A stretch of 64,000 bases of DNA from Candidatus Falkowbacteria bacterium (GTDB lineage Bacteria; Patescibacteriota; Patescibacteriia; Patescibacteriales; Patescibacteriaceae): the NCBI GenBank assembly GCA_016699775.1, contig CP065010.1, positions 496,001-560,000 on the forward strand. Reading direction: 5' to 3'. A program made the position numbers and the translations under genes. Positions 33,511 to 42,806 of this stretch are shown one piece after another. The stretch's first letter is position 1. The number at the start of each line of letters is the position of its first letter. The notes beneath the pieces are model-generated. The model was given only the letters and a program-made list of their open reading frames with translations, had not been told where the DNA came from and did not search any database.

Positions 33511-36300
33511 TTACTTCTTCCCTATCAACTCCTGATGCTCAACAGTATTTAATAACCCACATTTCTTATACTTCTTCCCACTACCACAAGGGCAAGGGTC
33601 ATTACGTCCAATTGTATTTCCCTCACTATCTTTAGCTTTTCTTTCAATATAAACAGGAGTCGTAACTGAAAGTGAGCCTTCATCACTCATTTCTTTGGCT
33701 GGGGCGGTTAATTGAATATTTTGGGTATTAATTGTCGGCATCATAAATTCCTGCAAACCACCAATCTTATAGATTGAATAAACAACTTGCTTCTCAATCA
33801 TACTGTTTAATTCGTTAAATAGTGTGTAAGCTTCTTTTTTATACTCAACTAACGGATCACGCTGACCATAACCTCGCAAACCAATACCTCGACGCATATA
33901 GTCCATTGTTTCCAAGTGATCCATCCACAACATATCCATTGAGCGTAATAAAACTGAACGCTCAACTTCTGGCCAGTTAAAGCCTGCTTCAGTAGCCAGT
34001 TTTGTCATTTTGTCGTAGGTCTCATGAGCTAACTTTGATAAATGTTCAATAATCTCCGTTTTTAAATTAATTTTATCAAGTTTTGAAGCATCACTTGTCA
34101 ATTGCCCAAGTACTTCTTCAAAATTATTCTCAATTGGAAATATTGTCGCAATGGCTTCTCTGATTTCTTTCAAACTCCAATCCTTAGAATTATCAGCCTC
34201 GGTATGAATGGAAATAATTTGTTCAATTTCATGTTCAACCATTCCTAAAATGATATCTTTTAAAGTTTTTTCAGCTTCATCAGACTCTGGCAAATCTGCC
34301 AAGCGCAAGACTTCAGCTCGACGTGTATACATTGCCATTCTATGACGATTAATAACGTCATCATAATCAACTAAATGTTTTCTGGTATCAAAGTTATTGC
34401 CTTCAACTCGTTTTTGAGCTGATTCAATTGAACGTGAGATAATTTTATTTTCTATTGGAGTGCTTTCAGGAAGTTTCAATGATTGCATCATTCTTTTCAT
34501 ACGATCCCCGCCGAAAATACGCATCAAGTCATCTTCCATAGAAACAAAAAATCGACTTGATCCAGGATCACCCTGACGACCGGCCCGACCTCGTAACTGA
34601 TTATCAATACGTCGTGCTTCATGTCGCTCTGTACCAATAACATGCAAACCTCCAGCAGCTACCACTGCATCATACGATGCTTGATCAAAAGGTGTTCCGC
34701 CTAGGATAATGTCCACACCACGACCAGCCATGTTTGTAGCAATTGTCACAGCACCTGGTTTACCAGCTTGAGAAATAATTGAAGCTTCTTTTTCGTGTTG
34801 TTTAGCGTTTAAAACATTAGGGGTTATACCTTCTCGGTCTAATAGTTCAGCTAAATGCTCATTTTTCTGAATAGAAATCGTACCAACTAGAACTGGCTGA
34901 CCATTACTATGTCGTTCTTTTATTTCTTGAATAACAGCTTGATATTTTCCTTCCTCCGTTGCATAAATTAAGTCATTCTCATCTTTACGAACGGTTGCTT
35001 TATTAGTTGGGACCGAGACAGTTTCTAATTTATAGATCTTAAAAAATTCTTCAGCTTCGGTAAGAGCCGTTCCGGTCATACCGGACAATTTCTTAAACAT
35101 ACGGAAATAATTTTGAAAGGTAATAGTGGCCAAGGTTCGGCTTTCGCGTTGAATTTTTACTCCTTCTTTAGCTTCAATAGCCTGATGCAACCCTTCGCTA
35201 TACCGACGACCAAACATTAATCGACCAGTAAACTCATCAACAATAATAACTTCTCCTTCGCGAACAACATAATCACGATCGCGTTTAAATAAAACTCGAG
35301 CTTTTAAGGCTTGTTCAATATGGTGAACTTCTTTGATCCCACCTTCTGTATAAATATTTTTAATATCTAGCCAATCTTCCATTTTCTCAATTCCGGCTTC
35401 GGTTAAGGTTGAGACACGAAGCTTTTCGTCAACGTTATAATCTTCATTTTCATTAAGTCGTTCTACTAATTGAGCAAAAGTGTAATATCGATCTGTTGAT
35501 TCTTCGGCTGGGGCACTAATAATTAAAGGTGTTCTGGCTTCGTCAATTAAAATTGAGTCTACTTCATCAACAATGGCATAATTTAAATCACGTTGAACTC
35601 GTTCTTCAGCTTTTTGAACCATGTTGTCTCGTAAATAATCAAAGCCAAATTCATTATTTGTGCCATATAGAATATCACATTGATAAGCCTCATTACGTTT
35701 TACTGACCGAAAATGTTGAAGTCGTTCATCAAATTGCCTGTCATCAATATGTTCTGGGTCATATACCACTGCTTCATCATGAATAATAACTCCAGTTGAA
35801 AGACCAAGAGCTGCATACACAGGGGCCATCCAACCCGCACCGACACGGGATAAATAATCGTTGACTGTTACAAGATGAACTCCACGTCCTGTAAGCGCGT
35901 TTAAATATAAAGGTAGTGTTGCAACTAAAGTTTTTCCTTCTCCAGTTTTCATTTCAGCAATTTGGCCTTTATGTAAAATCATGCCTCCAATTAGCTGAAC
36001 ATCATAGTGTCTTTGTCCACTCACTCTTCTAGCTGCTTCACGAACAGCAGCAAAAGCTTCCGGCAATATTTCTTCAAGAATTTCATTCTGCTCTTCAAGA
36101 CTTAATGATTGCTCGGGTAAATTTTGTTCGTTGAATGAAACCCCTAGTTTTTTCCGAAAGGTATTTGTTAGTTCTCGTAATGCTTCGTCACTTAAAGCAG
36201 AAAACTGCTCTTCAAGACTATTGATTTTTACAACAATCGGTTTATAAGCCTTAACTTCTTTTTCATTTGGATCACCAAATAATCTTCTAAAAATACTCAT
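33511..36300 (-). CDS. secA: Preprotein translocase ATPase SecA
   Basis: SecA, 929 residues. NBD1 has the Walker A motif in AEMKTGEGKTL and the second half DEVDSILIDEARTPLIIS. The preprotein crosslinking domain follows, then NBD2 (ATNMAGRGVDIILGG, RIDNQLRGRAGRQGDPG) and the helical scaffold and wing. It ends with a SEC-C tail, CPCGSGKKYKKCG; where a His or Cys zinc ligand normally follows the last Cys there is Gly. SecA powers export through SecYEG. It is monocistronic or nearly so, with repeats in the downstream gap. Confidence 0.98.
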   Translation of the reverse strand: MSIFRRLFGDPNEKEVKAYKPIVVKINSLEEQFSALSDEALRELTNTFRKKLGVSFNEQNLPEQSLSLEEQNEILEEILPEAFAAVREAARRVSGQRHYDVQLIGGMILHKGQIAEMKTGEGKTLVATLPLYLNALTGRGVHLVTVNDYLSRVGAGWMAPVYAALGLSTGVIIHDEAVVYDPEHIDDRQFDERLQHFRSVKRNEAYQCDILYGTNNEFGFDYLRDNMVQKAEERVQRDLNYAIVDEVDSILIDEARTPLIISAPAEESTDRYYTFAQLVERLNENEDYNVDEKLRVSTLTEAGIEKMEDWLDIKNIYTEGGIKEVHHIEQALKARVLFKRDRDYVVREGEVIIVDEFTGRLMFGRRYSEGLHQAIEAKEGVKIQRESRTLATITFQNYFRMFKKLSGMTGTALTEAEEFFKIYKLETVSVPTNKATVRKDENDLIYATEEGKYQAVIQEIKERHSNGQPVLVGTISIQKNEHLAELLDREGITPNVLNAKQHEKEASIISQAGKPGAVTIATNMAGRGVDIILGGTPFDQASYDAVVAAGGLHVIGTERHEARRIDNQLRGRAGRQGDPGSSRFFVSMEDDLMRIFGGDRMKRMMQSLKLPESTPIENKIISRSIESAQKRVEGNNFDTRKHLVDYDDVINRHRMAMYTRRAEVLRLADLPESDEAEKTLKDIILGMVEHEIEQIISIHTEADNSKDWSLKEIREAIATIFPIENNFEEVLGQLTSDASKLDKINLKTEIIEHLSKLAHETYDKMTKLATEAGFNWPEVERSVLLRSMDMLWMDHLETMDYMRRGIGLRGYGQRDPLVEYKKEAYTLFNELNSMIEKQVVYSIYKIGGLQEFMMPTINTQNIQLTAPAKEMSDEGSLSVTTPVYIERKAKDSEGNTIGRNDPCPCGSGKKYKKCGLLNTVEHQELIGKK

Positions 36301-36421
36301 AAATATAGTTAAATTGACTTCTATCTAGATTAAATAGTTATACAATCTTAGCCTAAAATAGGAAATAAATCAATTATTCCCTTAAATATACAAATATTAG
36401 ACAATTTATAGTAACAATTAA

Positions 36422-36760
36422 TTAAGACGCCTTTTTGGTTGTAATTCTGCGTTTAGCTAACCTTTTGTCCTTATGCTTCTTAATTAAATCGCTAATGTGA
36501 TCCTTTACTTTATCTATAGCCTTGTATAAGTCGTCTGCAGTGCAATCGGCCCACAAAACTTCTCCAGGAATTGTTAAATTAACTTCTGCTCGAAAAATCT
36601 CACCTTTATTATGATGTTTAGTTGTTAGTTCAATCTCAAAATCGCAATTAATTACTTTTGTTTTTCCTAAAAACTTCTCAACCATTTCCATCTTTTTCTC
36701 AATATACGATTGAATTGCTGGAGTTATTTCTAAGTTAGTAGCTCTAATTTGTGGCTTCAT
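36422..36760 (-). CDS. hpf: Ribosome hibernation promoting factor (short HPF/YfiA)
   Basis: A 112-residue HPF/YfiA-type protein. It begins KPQIRATNLEITPAIQSYIEKKM and has the beta-alpha-beta layout with RAEVNLTIPGEVLWADCTADDLYKAIDKVKDHI. Its basic C-terminus (KKHKDKRLAKRRITTKKAS) would contact rRNA. It lacks the extra C-terminal dimerisation domain of long HPF. It stabilises idle ribosomes. It lies 11 bases after rseP in the frr-rseP-hpf run. Confidence 0.9.
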   Translation of the reverse strand: MKPQIRATNLEITPAIQSYIEKKMEMVEKFLGKTKVINCDFEIELTTKHHNKGEIFRAEVNLTIPGEVLWADCTADDLYKAIDKVKDHISDLIKKHKDKRLAKRRITTKKAS

Positions 36761-36771
36761 AGAATTAGAAA

Positions 36772-37905
36772 TTAATTAAATAAATTTTTGATATCCTTAA
36801 AGGTCACTAAAATAATCAGACCTATTAATAACATAAAACCAATATTGTGAATCAAAGCTTCGGTTTCTTGTTTTGCCGGTCGTCCTTTTATTTTTTCTAT
36901 AATTAAGAATAAAATTCGACCACCATCTAGAGCAGGAAAAGGTAAAATATTTATAACTGCCAAATTTAATGATAGCAAGGCGGCAAATTGTAATAAATAC
37001 TGGAATCCCATCTCAGCAACTTGTCCGGTAAGAACAGCTATGCCAACCGGTCCTGCAATATCAGCGCTTACTCCCCCACCAGTTACTAATTTTGTTAGAA
37101 GGTCAACGAAGCCTGTGATAATTAACCAAAGATAAAATCCTGTGGTTTTTACTCCTTCATAAATAGCTAAATGCCAAGGAAAACGAACAAAAGCATTTTC
37201 TGAAATAGTAATACCTATACCTCCTCGGCTGGTTTCTTTTATGGTAACAGGAGTAATTTCTTTGGTAATAGTTTCTGTATCTCTAGCAAAGGTATAAGTT
37301 ACAACTTGGCCAGTCTTTTCACCAACATAATTTTGAAGGAAATCTGTGCTACTAATTTCATTATTATCTACGGAAATAATTCTATCACCTGGTTGTACTC
37401 CGGCTTTTGCAGCTGGTGAGTCACCTGTAACTGAATTAACTGCAATATGTCTGTCCCTAACAATCGCACCGTCAAGTGGCACACCTTCAATTGGCTGAAC
37501 TGCACCGATTAGTAGGTTAAATGAGATAATAATGGCTGCTAATATGACATTCATAACGACTCCGGCGGATAATATAATACTACGTTGCCAAATTGGCTTA
37601 TTTGCAAAACTGCTACTATCAGATTTGCCTTCTCCGTCTTCACCTTTAATTTTTACAAAACCACCCAAAGGGATACTATTTATAGTGTATACCGTGTCTA
37701 TGGCGTCAGTTACTTCAGTATTCCCAAAAACAGTCTTCCATTTACCAGAAGAGCTTTTATACCAGCCAACTATTCGTGGTGGGAAGCCAAGACCAAATTC
37801 ATCAGCTTTGGCCCCAAATCTTCTGGCTGCCAAAAAATGTCCTAGCTCATGAACAAAGACTAGAACACTTAAAATTAGAATGAATGAAATAATAGTTACT
37901 AACAT
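36772..37905 (-). CDS. rseP: RseP-type site-2 protease (M50 family)
   Basis: A 377-residue intramembrane metalloprotease. HELGH at residues 19-23 in the first span supplies two zinc ligands and the catalytic Glu. FPALDGGRILF near the C-terminus supplies the third ligand. A single PDZ domain (about 155-215, GDSPAAKAGVQPGDRIISVD) lies between, where RseP of E. coli has two. It probably cleaves membrane-bound regulatory proteins. It lies between frr and hpf, an arrangement close to the frr-...-rseP order seen in many bacteria. Confidence 0.93.
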   Translation of the reverse strand: MLVTIISFILILSVLVFVHELGHFLAARRFGAKADEFGLGFPPRIVGWYKSSSGKWKTVFGNTEVTDAIDTVYTINSIPLGGFVKIKGEDGEGKSDSSSFANKPIWQRSIILSAGVVMNVILAAIIISFNLLIGAVQPIEGVPLDGAIVRDRHIAVNSVTGDSPAAKAGVQPGDRIISVDNNEISSTDFLQNYVGEKTGQVVTYTFARDTETITKEITPVTIKETSRGGIGITISENAFVRFPWHLAIYEGVKTTGFYLWLIITGFVDLLTKLVTGGGVSADIAGPVGIAVLTGQVAEMGFQYLLQFAALLSLNLAVINILPFPALDGGRILFLIIEKIKGRPAKQETEALIHNIGFMLLIGLIILVTFKDIKNLFN

Positions 37906-37940
37906 AGTTTACTTTAAAGGTATTAAGGAGGGAGAATTTA

Positions 37941-38495
37941 TTAAATTGTCATTATATCCTTTTCTTTATGATCACGTTTGGTTTTTAAGTCTTCGTTATA
38001 TGAATTTACGGCTTCATCAAGATCTTTTACAAATTTAAACTTATCATCTTCGCCAATTTCTTTGTCAGAAAAAGCTTTTTCTATCAACTGTTTAACTTCA
38101 TCACGAATTTGTCTAATAACAATACGAGCCTCTTCCATTTTAGCATTTAATTTTTTTACTAATTCTTTTCGGTTTTCTTCAGTTAATTGAGGCACGGATA
38201 ATCGAATTTTATCCCCTTCATTAACAACACCCACACCAAGATCAGCCGCCACTAAAGCTTTTTCAATATCCTTCAAAACCGTTTTATCCCAGGGAATAAT
38301 TACCATGCTTCGTCCATCAGCTACGGAAATATTTCCTACGGCGTTTAAGGCCATTTTTGAGCCATAGGCCTCAACTTCTATACCCTCTAAAATGCCAGGA
38401 TTAGCTCGTCCAGTTCGCAAGGCTGAGATATCTTTTTCAAAAAAATCAATTGCTTGTTTAAAAGCGTTACTATGTTCTTGTAGATATATATTCAT
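37941..38495 (-). CDS. frr: Ribosome recycling factor
   Basis: RRF, 184 residues, full length. Motifs include ALRTGRANPGILEGIEVEAYG and the C-terminal three-helix bundle with LTEENRKELVKKLNAKMEEARIVIRQIRDE. With EF-G it splits the post-termination ribosome. The usual neighbours tsf and pyrH are not adjacent; instead the BNR lipoprotein gene lies upstream and rseP downstream. No Shine-Dalgarno sequence is visible. Confidence 0.97.
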   Translation of the reverse strand: MNIYLQEHSNAFKQAIDFFEKDISALRTGRANPGILEGIEVEAYGSKMALNAVGNISVADGRSMVIIPWDKTVLKDIEKALVAADLGVGVVNEGDKIRLSVPQLTEENRKELVKKLNAKMEEARIVIRQIRDEVKQLIEKAFSDKEIGEDDKFKFVKDLDEAVNSYNEDLKTKRDHKEKDIMTI

Positions 38496-38512
38496 ACAAT
38501 GATTTACTAATA

Positions 38513-39574
38513 TTATTTCTTTACTTGTTTAAAGGTTAGATAGACAGTAGTTGGAGATTTTGGATCACTGAGTAATTGTTGCCCGGGACGACTTGATGGA
38601 AGTTTCTTTGTGGCCCAGTTTTCACCCCCATCTGTAGAGCCATAAAAGGTGGTATTGGTTATATAATATATTTCTTGAGGGTTCTGTGGATGAGTAATAA
38701 CAGAGTTTATTGTGGCCTCTGACTCTGGAGTAATTAATTTTAGGGCAGTCCAGTCGTCTCCATTATTAATTGATTTTATTAAACCATATTTTGTAGCCAT
38801 CATTACAAAACCTGGCTGTGAGGTAGATACAAATAAATCTCTATATTTTTTGCTATCAGGAAATTCTTTAAGATTTTCTTTTAATGATATCCACGTTACA
38901 CCTTTATCCAATGATCTAAATAGTCCAGCTGACTCAGTAGCGACAAAAAGTATGCGACTATCAGCTGGTCCAATTAATATTTTCTTTAAATCATTTTCAA
39001 AACGATTCATAGTTTGCCAGCTTTTTCCACTATCTAATGATTGAATTATTTCGCCACGAGAGGTTCCGATATAAACAATAGTGCTATCGTAATGATCAAT
39101 AGCCACTACATTTATTTTAACTTTTACATCATTGTCATAATAAGTTTGAATCCAACTGCGTCCACAATCAGAGCTTTTGAGAAGTTTATTATCGGTTGCT
39201 GCATATAAAACACATTTTGAGCTTGGATCAACAGCAAAGGCGATAACAAGAGTACCTTTTAAGGCTGGGATTTCACGCCAACTTTCTGCACTATCATAGG
39301 TATAATAGACACCTCCCTCAGAGCTTGCGTAATATAGAGCCTTAGTATCACTTGGATCCATTGCGAGTACTGTGGAGCCGGACTCATTGAATTGTCCAGG
39401 CTTTCCTGATGTGGTAGCGATTAAGGATTTTTGTGCCCAGGTGCTTCCACTGGTCGTTGATTTAAAAATACCGCCATCGGGACCTTTAGTGGTTTTTTTT
39501 GAACCAAAATTAATTGTACAGCCTGATAAGGTAACAGCCACTATCAAAAAAACAAATATAAGTATTTTTTTCAT
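38513..39574 (-). CDS. BNR/Asp-box repeat lipoprotein (beta-propeller)
   Basis: A 353-residue lipoprotein: signal peptide MKKILIFVFLIVAVTLSGC with the lipobox Cys at residue 19. Seven Asp-box-like repeats follow at regular spacing (STTSGSTW, TYDSAESW, SSDCGRSW, SLDSGKSW, SLDKGVTW, SINNGDDW, STDGGENW), the pattern of a six- or seven-bladed beta-propeller such as sialidase-like or YCF48-type proteins. No sialidase catalytic residues are evident. It would be anchored on the outer face of the membrane, possibly as an assembly or binding factor. Confidence 0.82.
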   Translation of the reverse strand: MKKILIFVFLIVAVTLSGCTINFGSKKTTKGPDGGIFKSTTSGSTWAQKSLIATTSGKPGQFNESGSTVLAMDPSDTKALYYASSEGGVYYTYDSAESWREIPALKGTLVIAFAVDPSSKCVLYAATDNKLLKSSDCGRSWIQTYYDNDVKVKINVVAIDHYDSTIVYIGTSRGEIIQSLDSGKSWQTMNRFENDLKKILIGPADSRILFVATESAGLFRSLDKGVTWISLKENLKEFPDSKKYRDLFVSTSQPGFVMMATKYGLIKSINNGDDWTALKLITPESEATINSVITHPQNPQEIYYITNTTFYGSTDGGENWATKKLPSSRPGQQLLSDPKSPTTVYLTFKQVKK

Positions 39575-39582
39575 ATAATATT

Positions 39583-40557
39583 TTACTGAATATTCATCAT
39601 CGCCTGCTCTAAAACAAGCTTGGGATTGATGTTTGAACGAATATAAATAAGAGCTCGTTCAAGTATTGAGTCATAAGTACGAATATCCGAAGGACTTAAA
39701 CGTTTAGTAGCTAACTGTAGTTCATCAAGAAGCAGTGTATGTACAACCAACTCCGGACGATTTAAGTGTAGCAGTAATATGTCCCTTAGACCAAGTCGCC
39801 AGTGAGAAATAATGGAATTTGCCTTAATTCCAGCATCGGTTCCTTTTGCAGACCCGAGGAGTTTATCAATCATTTGCCATCGTTCATATAATGAAGATGT
39901 CAAGGCAGAACACAATAAACGAACAGGAGCGATATGTTCATCCACTACTTTCTTGTCTTTCAATAAGGAAACTGCTACGCCCGGCCGACCATTAGCTAAC
40001 CGAGAGATGTGCTTAGCCTGTGTGCGAGGTAGTTTATGCGAGTCAATTAACCATTGGTACATTGTATCTGCTGAAACTGAGTTAAAAGAGATAACTTGGC
40101 TTCGTGAACAAATGGTTGTTGGAAGTTGATCAAGTGAAGTTGTTATTAAAAATATAATTGCTTGATCACGTGCATCTTCCAAAGTTTTCAAAAGTCCATT
40201 AGCAGCTTCTATGCTTAAATACTCGGCTGATTCAATAATACCAATTCGATAATAGTTTCCAAAAGAGCTTAAAGCCATTTGATTACTAAAGTCTCTTGCC
40301 TGTGCAATCCCTATTTCTTTTTTGTCACTTAGAATTTCTAGTCGAGCAATGTCATATACAGAATGTTTTGAATGAGAAATCTTGCTTAATTTTTCTAAAA
40401 ATAAAGCAAGGGTGGACATTCTTCCACTGCTTGTTGAACCTGATAAAATATAGCTACCACCTAAATTGCCAGGCAATCGTTGCTCATAGCTTAAAAGATG
40501 TTCAAAAAAATTAATAGCTTGATTTTGCCCAATTATTGGCCAGGAATGCTCTTTCAT
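39583..40557 (-). CDS. holB: DNA polymerase III delta' subunit-like clamp-loader protein
   Basis: A 324-residue clamp-loader AAA+ protein. The P-loop is degenerate (G40 to R46: GSTSSGR instead of GxxxxGK), as expected for the non-hydrolysing delta' subunit, while the arginine-finger motif is kept as TICSRSQ. There is no zinc finger of the DnaX type. NGLLKTLEDARDQAIIFLITTSLDQLPTT is the typical sensor region. It is followed upstream by a gap and downstream by the BNR lipoprotein; tmk, which often adjoins holB, is elsewhere at 12302. Confidence 0.85.
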   Translation of the reverse strand: MKEHSWPIIGQNQAINFFEHLLSYEQRLPGNLGGSYILSGSTSSGRMSTLALFLEKLSKISHSKHSVYDIARLEILSDKKEIGIAQARDFSNQMALSSFGNYYRIGIIESAEYLSIEAANGLLKTLEDARDQAIIFLITTSLDQLPTTICSRSQVISFNSVSADTMYQWLIDSHKLPRTQAKHISRLANGRPGVAVSLLKDKKVVDEHIAPVRLLCSALTSSLYERWQMIDKLLGSAKGTDAGIKANSIISHWRLGLRDILLLHLNRPELVVHTLLLDELQLATKRLSPSDIRTYDSILERALIYIRSNINPKLVLEQAMMNIQ

Positions 40558-40621
40558 GTCATAAATATTATCATATTTTTATGGTAAATACAAGTTTAAA
40601 AATAAAAAAACTCGAACCTTT

Positions 40622-41326
40622 TTAATTAGTCCGAGTCTGATTTTTATCTTTTCTAAATGTTAAGTATTTATGGCACAAAAACCACACCCAACCAGTAAAG
40701 AAACTGGTTAAAAATTGAGGTGTTGATTTGTAGCCAACTATTCCAGCAATACCATCCGGGAAACCAAGAAATATATTGTTTACCCGATTGAAATTGCTTT
40801 CAATAGCTTGTACGGCGTGGTAGTTTGCAATCAATCCAATTACAGAAATGATTGTATACACCACAGCCTGTTTGAAATATTTTTTTCCTTCGTACCTAAA
40901 TATATAGGTACGACTAATAAAAAAATTAAAAACGTTAAGAATAAATAAAGATATGTCAGAGGCTGATGCGATTGAGAAATTTGTGAAACGCAAAATAATC
41001 TCAATCATTCCTATTTGACATACCGAAATAAGTAGGCTTATTGAAACTGAAACCAAAAAAACGATAGACGATTTTTGTTTGGTTATCCAATCTAAGTACT
41101 CATCCCTTAGAGCTTGGTATTCATAAGTCACTACATCCCACTTCATTTGAAAGTAGAAGGTGACTGAAATCATACCTAAACAAGAAAAGATTGTTACCGA
41201 TGGGATCTCAGCTATTGAAGACAAACCATAGGCAGGCTGATAGCTTACAAGAAAGCAAAAGGTAGAGTATATTCCGATTAATCCAAGGAAAAATACTCTA
41301 CATATTGAAATTAATTTTTTAAACAA
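40622..41326 (-). CDS. Polytopic membrane protein, possibly GtrA-like
   Basis: A 234-residue protein with about six membrane spans. The segments FILNVFNFFISRTYIFRYEG and WFLCHKYLTFRK resemble the Asn-...-Arg-...-Phe signatures that end the second and fourth spans of GtrA-family proteins, which help move lipid-linked sugars. The first third (about 1-75), however, is extra. The match is suggestive and not firm. It stands alone between holB and the tspO gene, all on the minus strand. Confidence 0.5.
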   Translation of the reverse strand: MFKKLISICRVFFLGLIGIYSTFCFLVSYQPAYGLSSIAEIPSVTIFSCLGMISVTFYFQMKWDVVTYEYQALRDEYLDWITKQKSSIVFLVSVSISLLISVCQIGMIEIILRFTNFSIASASDISLFILNVFNFFISRTYIFRYEGKKYFKQAVVYTIISVIGLIANYHAVQAIESNFNRVNNIFLGFPDGIAGIVGYKSTPQFLTSFFTGWVWFLCHKYLTFRKDKNQTRTN

Positions 41327-41419
41327 CGGACCCTCCTTTTTTAATTATTTTGTAATACCACTTCTTTTTTAAAAAGTCAATGTTTTAAGTAATATTACGT
41401 TAAAAAACAAGAATTAGTT

Positions 41420-41815
41420 CTAAATGTTAAGAATAGTTATTGAGATCTGAAGAGTAGTTGCAAACATTACCCAAAGAAAATAGGGAATATTAACATAAAC
41501 AACCCAACGCTTATCTTGTCCAATTGCCATAAAGCCCCAAGTTAAAGTCGCTAAAATCAAGATAATATCAATAGAAGCTAGTACATTATTTCTTAAACCA
41601 AACTGCAAAGGTGTAAATAGAAAATTAAATAAAAGGTTTAAAGCAAAAGGCCAGGCAATATATTTTGATAATTTTTTTTCATATAGATCATAAAAAACCG
41701 CTCCAAAAGAAATGAAAATTATAACATACAAAATTATCCAGACAGGTTGAAAAACCTCGGCTACAGGTGCCCAAGAAGGTTTTAGTAGTGAATCATACCA
41801 AGAATATGCATCCAT
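41420..41815 (-). CDS. tspO: TspO/MBR family protein
   Basis: A 131-residue five-span protein with TspO signatures: WYDSLLKPSWAPVAEVFQPVWIILY at the start, FALNLLFNFLFTPLQFGLRN in the middle, and PYFLWVMFATTLQISITILN at the end. TspO binds porphyrins and related tetrapyrroles and is tied to stress responses; its ligand in an organism with little biosynthesis is unclear. It is slightly short (usual 150-160 residues), which may reflect the lineage. It is divergent from the plus-strand membrane protein gene. Confidence 0.88.
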   Translation of the reverse strand: MDAYSWYDSLLKPSWAPVAEVFQPVWIILYVIIFISFGAVFYDLYEKKLSKYIAWPFALNLLFNFLFTPLQFGLRNNVLASIDIILILATLTWGFMAIGQDKRWVVYVNIPYFLWVMFATTLQISITILNI

Positions 41816-41880
41816 ATTGATAGTATATAATAGATTCTCATAATAATAAATTATATCTTAGGCTATGATATAATAAATAT

Positions 41881-42285
41881 ATGAAAAAAATTACAATTCC
41901 AAGTCCAAGTTCGCCAAGTTATCGTCTACTTGTTTTTATAGTTGGGATTATTGCCACAATTTCCTATCGAGCAATTATTATTGTTAGCCATTATAATCAG
42001 GCCTGGACTGATATTATTTGGTACATTGGCACAATCGGCTTTGTTTGGTATTTTGCCCATCGTTATCATATTGAAAAAAAGCGGGATAGAATTATTATAG
42101 AACATAAACTCATTCAAAAAATAAATCGTAGTAAAGAACTAAATGAAAGTGACCGTGAAGCTCTTGAATACACTTTGAAAAGTTTAGCCTCCAGTAAATC
42201 AAGTTGGAACTATATCGCTATTTTTGTGGCTTCTGGAGTTGCTTTGCTATACGATATTTGTCTACGAATATTTTTCTCGCAATAA
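41881..42285 (+). CDS. Hypothetical three-span membrane protein
   Basis: A 134-residue protein with three hydrophobic segments (about 16-34, 44-60 and 110-131) and a charged helical segment between the second and third (KLIQKINRSKELNESDREALEYTLKSLAS). No known family is recognised. It is a single-gene unit divergent from tspO, and ends two bases before the convergent greA stop. The AT-rich gap of 65 bases upstream probably holds its promoter. Confidence 0.65.
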   Translation: MKKITIPSPSSPSYRLLVFIVGIIATISYRAIIIVSHYNQAWTDIIWYIGTIGFVWYFAHRYHIEKKRDRIIIEHKLIQKINRSKELNESDREALEYTLKSLASSKSSWNYIAIFVASGVALLYDICLRIFFSQ

Positions 42286-42287
42286 TA

Positions 42288-42788
42288 TTATTCAATTTTT
42301 AGAATTGAAATCTTAATTAGGTTATTTTGCAATGATAGCTCTACACTCTCCCCTACCTTTCTACCAAGTAGGACTTGCCCCAAAGGAGAATTATGAGAAA
42401 TTATATTTTTTGTTGGATCAACTTCAGAGGAGCCTAAGATTAAATAGGTTTTTTCTTTTTTATTACTTAATATAGTTACAGTACTCCCTAGTGTAACTCT
42501 TGCAGTATTTTTTTGAGGCTGAATTATTACAGCTTTTTTGATTTGATTTTCTAAGTCTAATATAAGTTGATTAATTCCCCGCAACTTGCCTTTGGCAATT
42601 TGGTAGGCTGCATTTTCAGATAAATCCCCCATTTCAGCTAAAGTTGAGACTTCTTTCATTGAGCGAAAGCGAGAAGTCTTTTTTAAATGCTCAAGTTTAT
42701 TAACCAGTTCTTGATATTTTTTAGCTGTAATATGAGGATCAAGTTTTGGACGCGCATAATTTTCTGAACGACGAGTTGGGACTCTCAT
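42288..42788 (-). CDS. greA: Transcription elongation factor GreA/GreB
   Basis: A 166-residue Gre factor. The N-terminal coiled coil has the tip signature AEMGDLSENAAY with the acidic residues that activate RNA cleavage in backtracked RNA polymerase. The C-terminal FKBP-like domain has SSEVDPTKNIISHNSPLGQVLLGRKVGESV. The N-terminus is about 15 residues longer than usual (MRVPTRRSENYARPK). Gene convergent with the small membrane protein gene. Confidence 0.95.
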   Translation of the reverse strand: MRVPTRRSENYARPKLDPHITAKKYQELVNKLEHLKKTSRFRSMKEVSTLAEMGDLSENAAYQIAKGKLRGINQLILDLENQIKKAVIIQPQKNTARVTLGSTVTILSNKKEKTYLILGSSEVDPTKNIISHNSPLGQVLLGRKVGESVELSLQNNLIKISILKIE

Positions 42789-42806
42789 AAAGATTATATT
42801 ATATAT

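Noticed and set aside
37585-37845. Plus-strand frames opposite rseP
   Set aside because: They are shadows of a well-conserved protease gene and show no motif or ribosome-binding sequence.
39583-40557. DnaX-type clamp-loader motor
   Set aside because: The P-loop lacks the Lys and Thr, and there is no DnaX zinc finger; delta' is the better reading.
40585-40645. Terminator for the GtrA-like gene
   Set aside because: A CTCG/CGAG pairing exists but overlaps the coding end and lacks a convincing stem length and U-tract.
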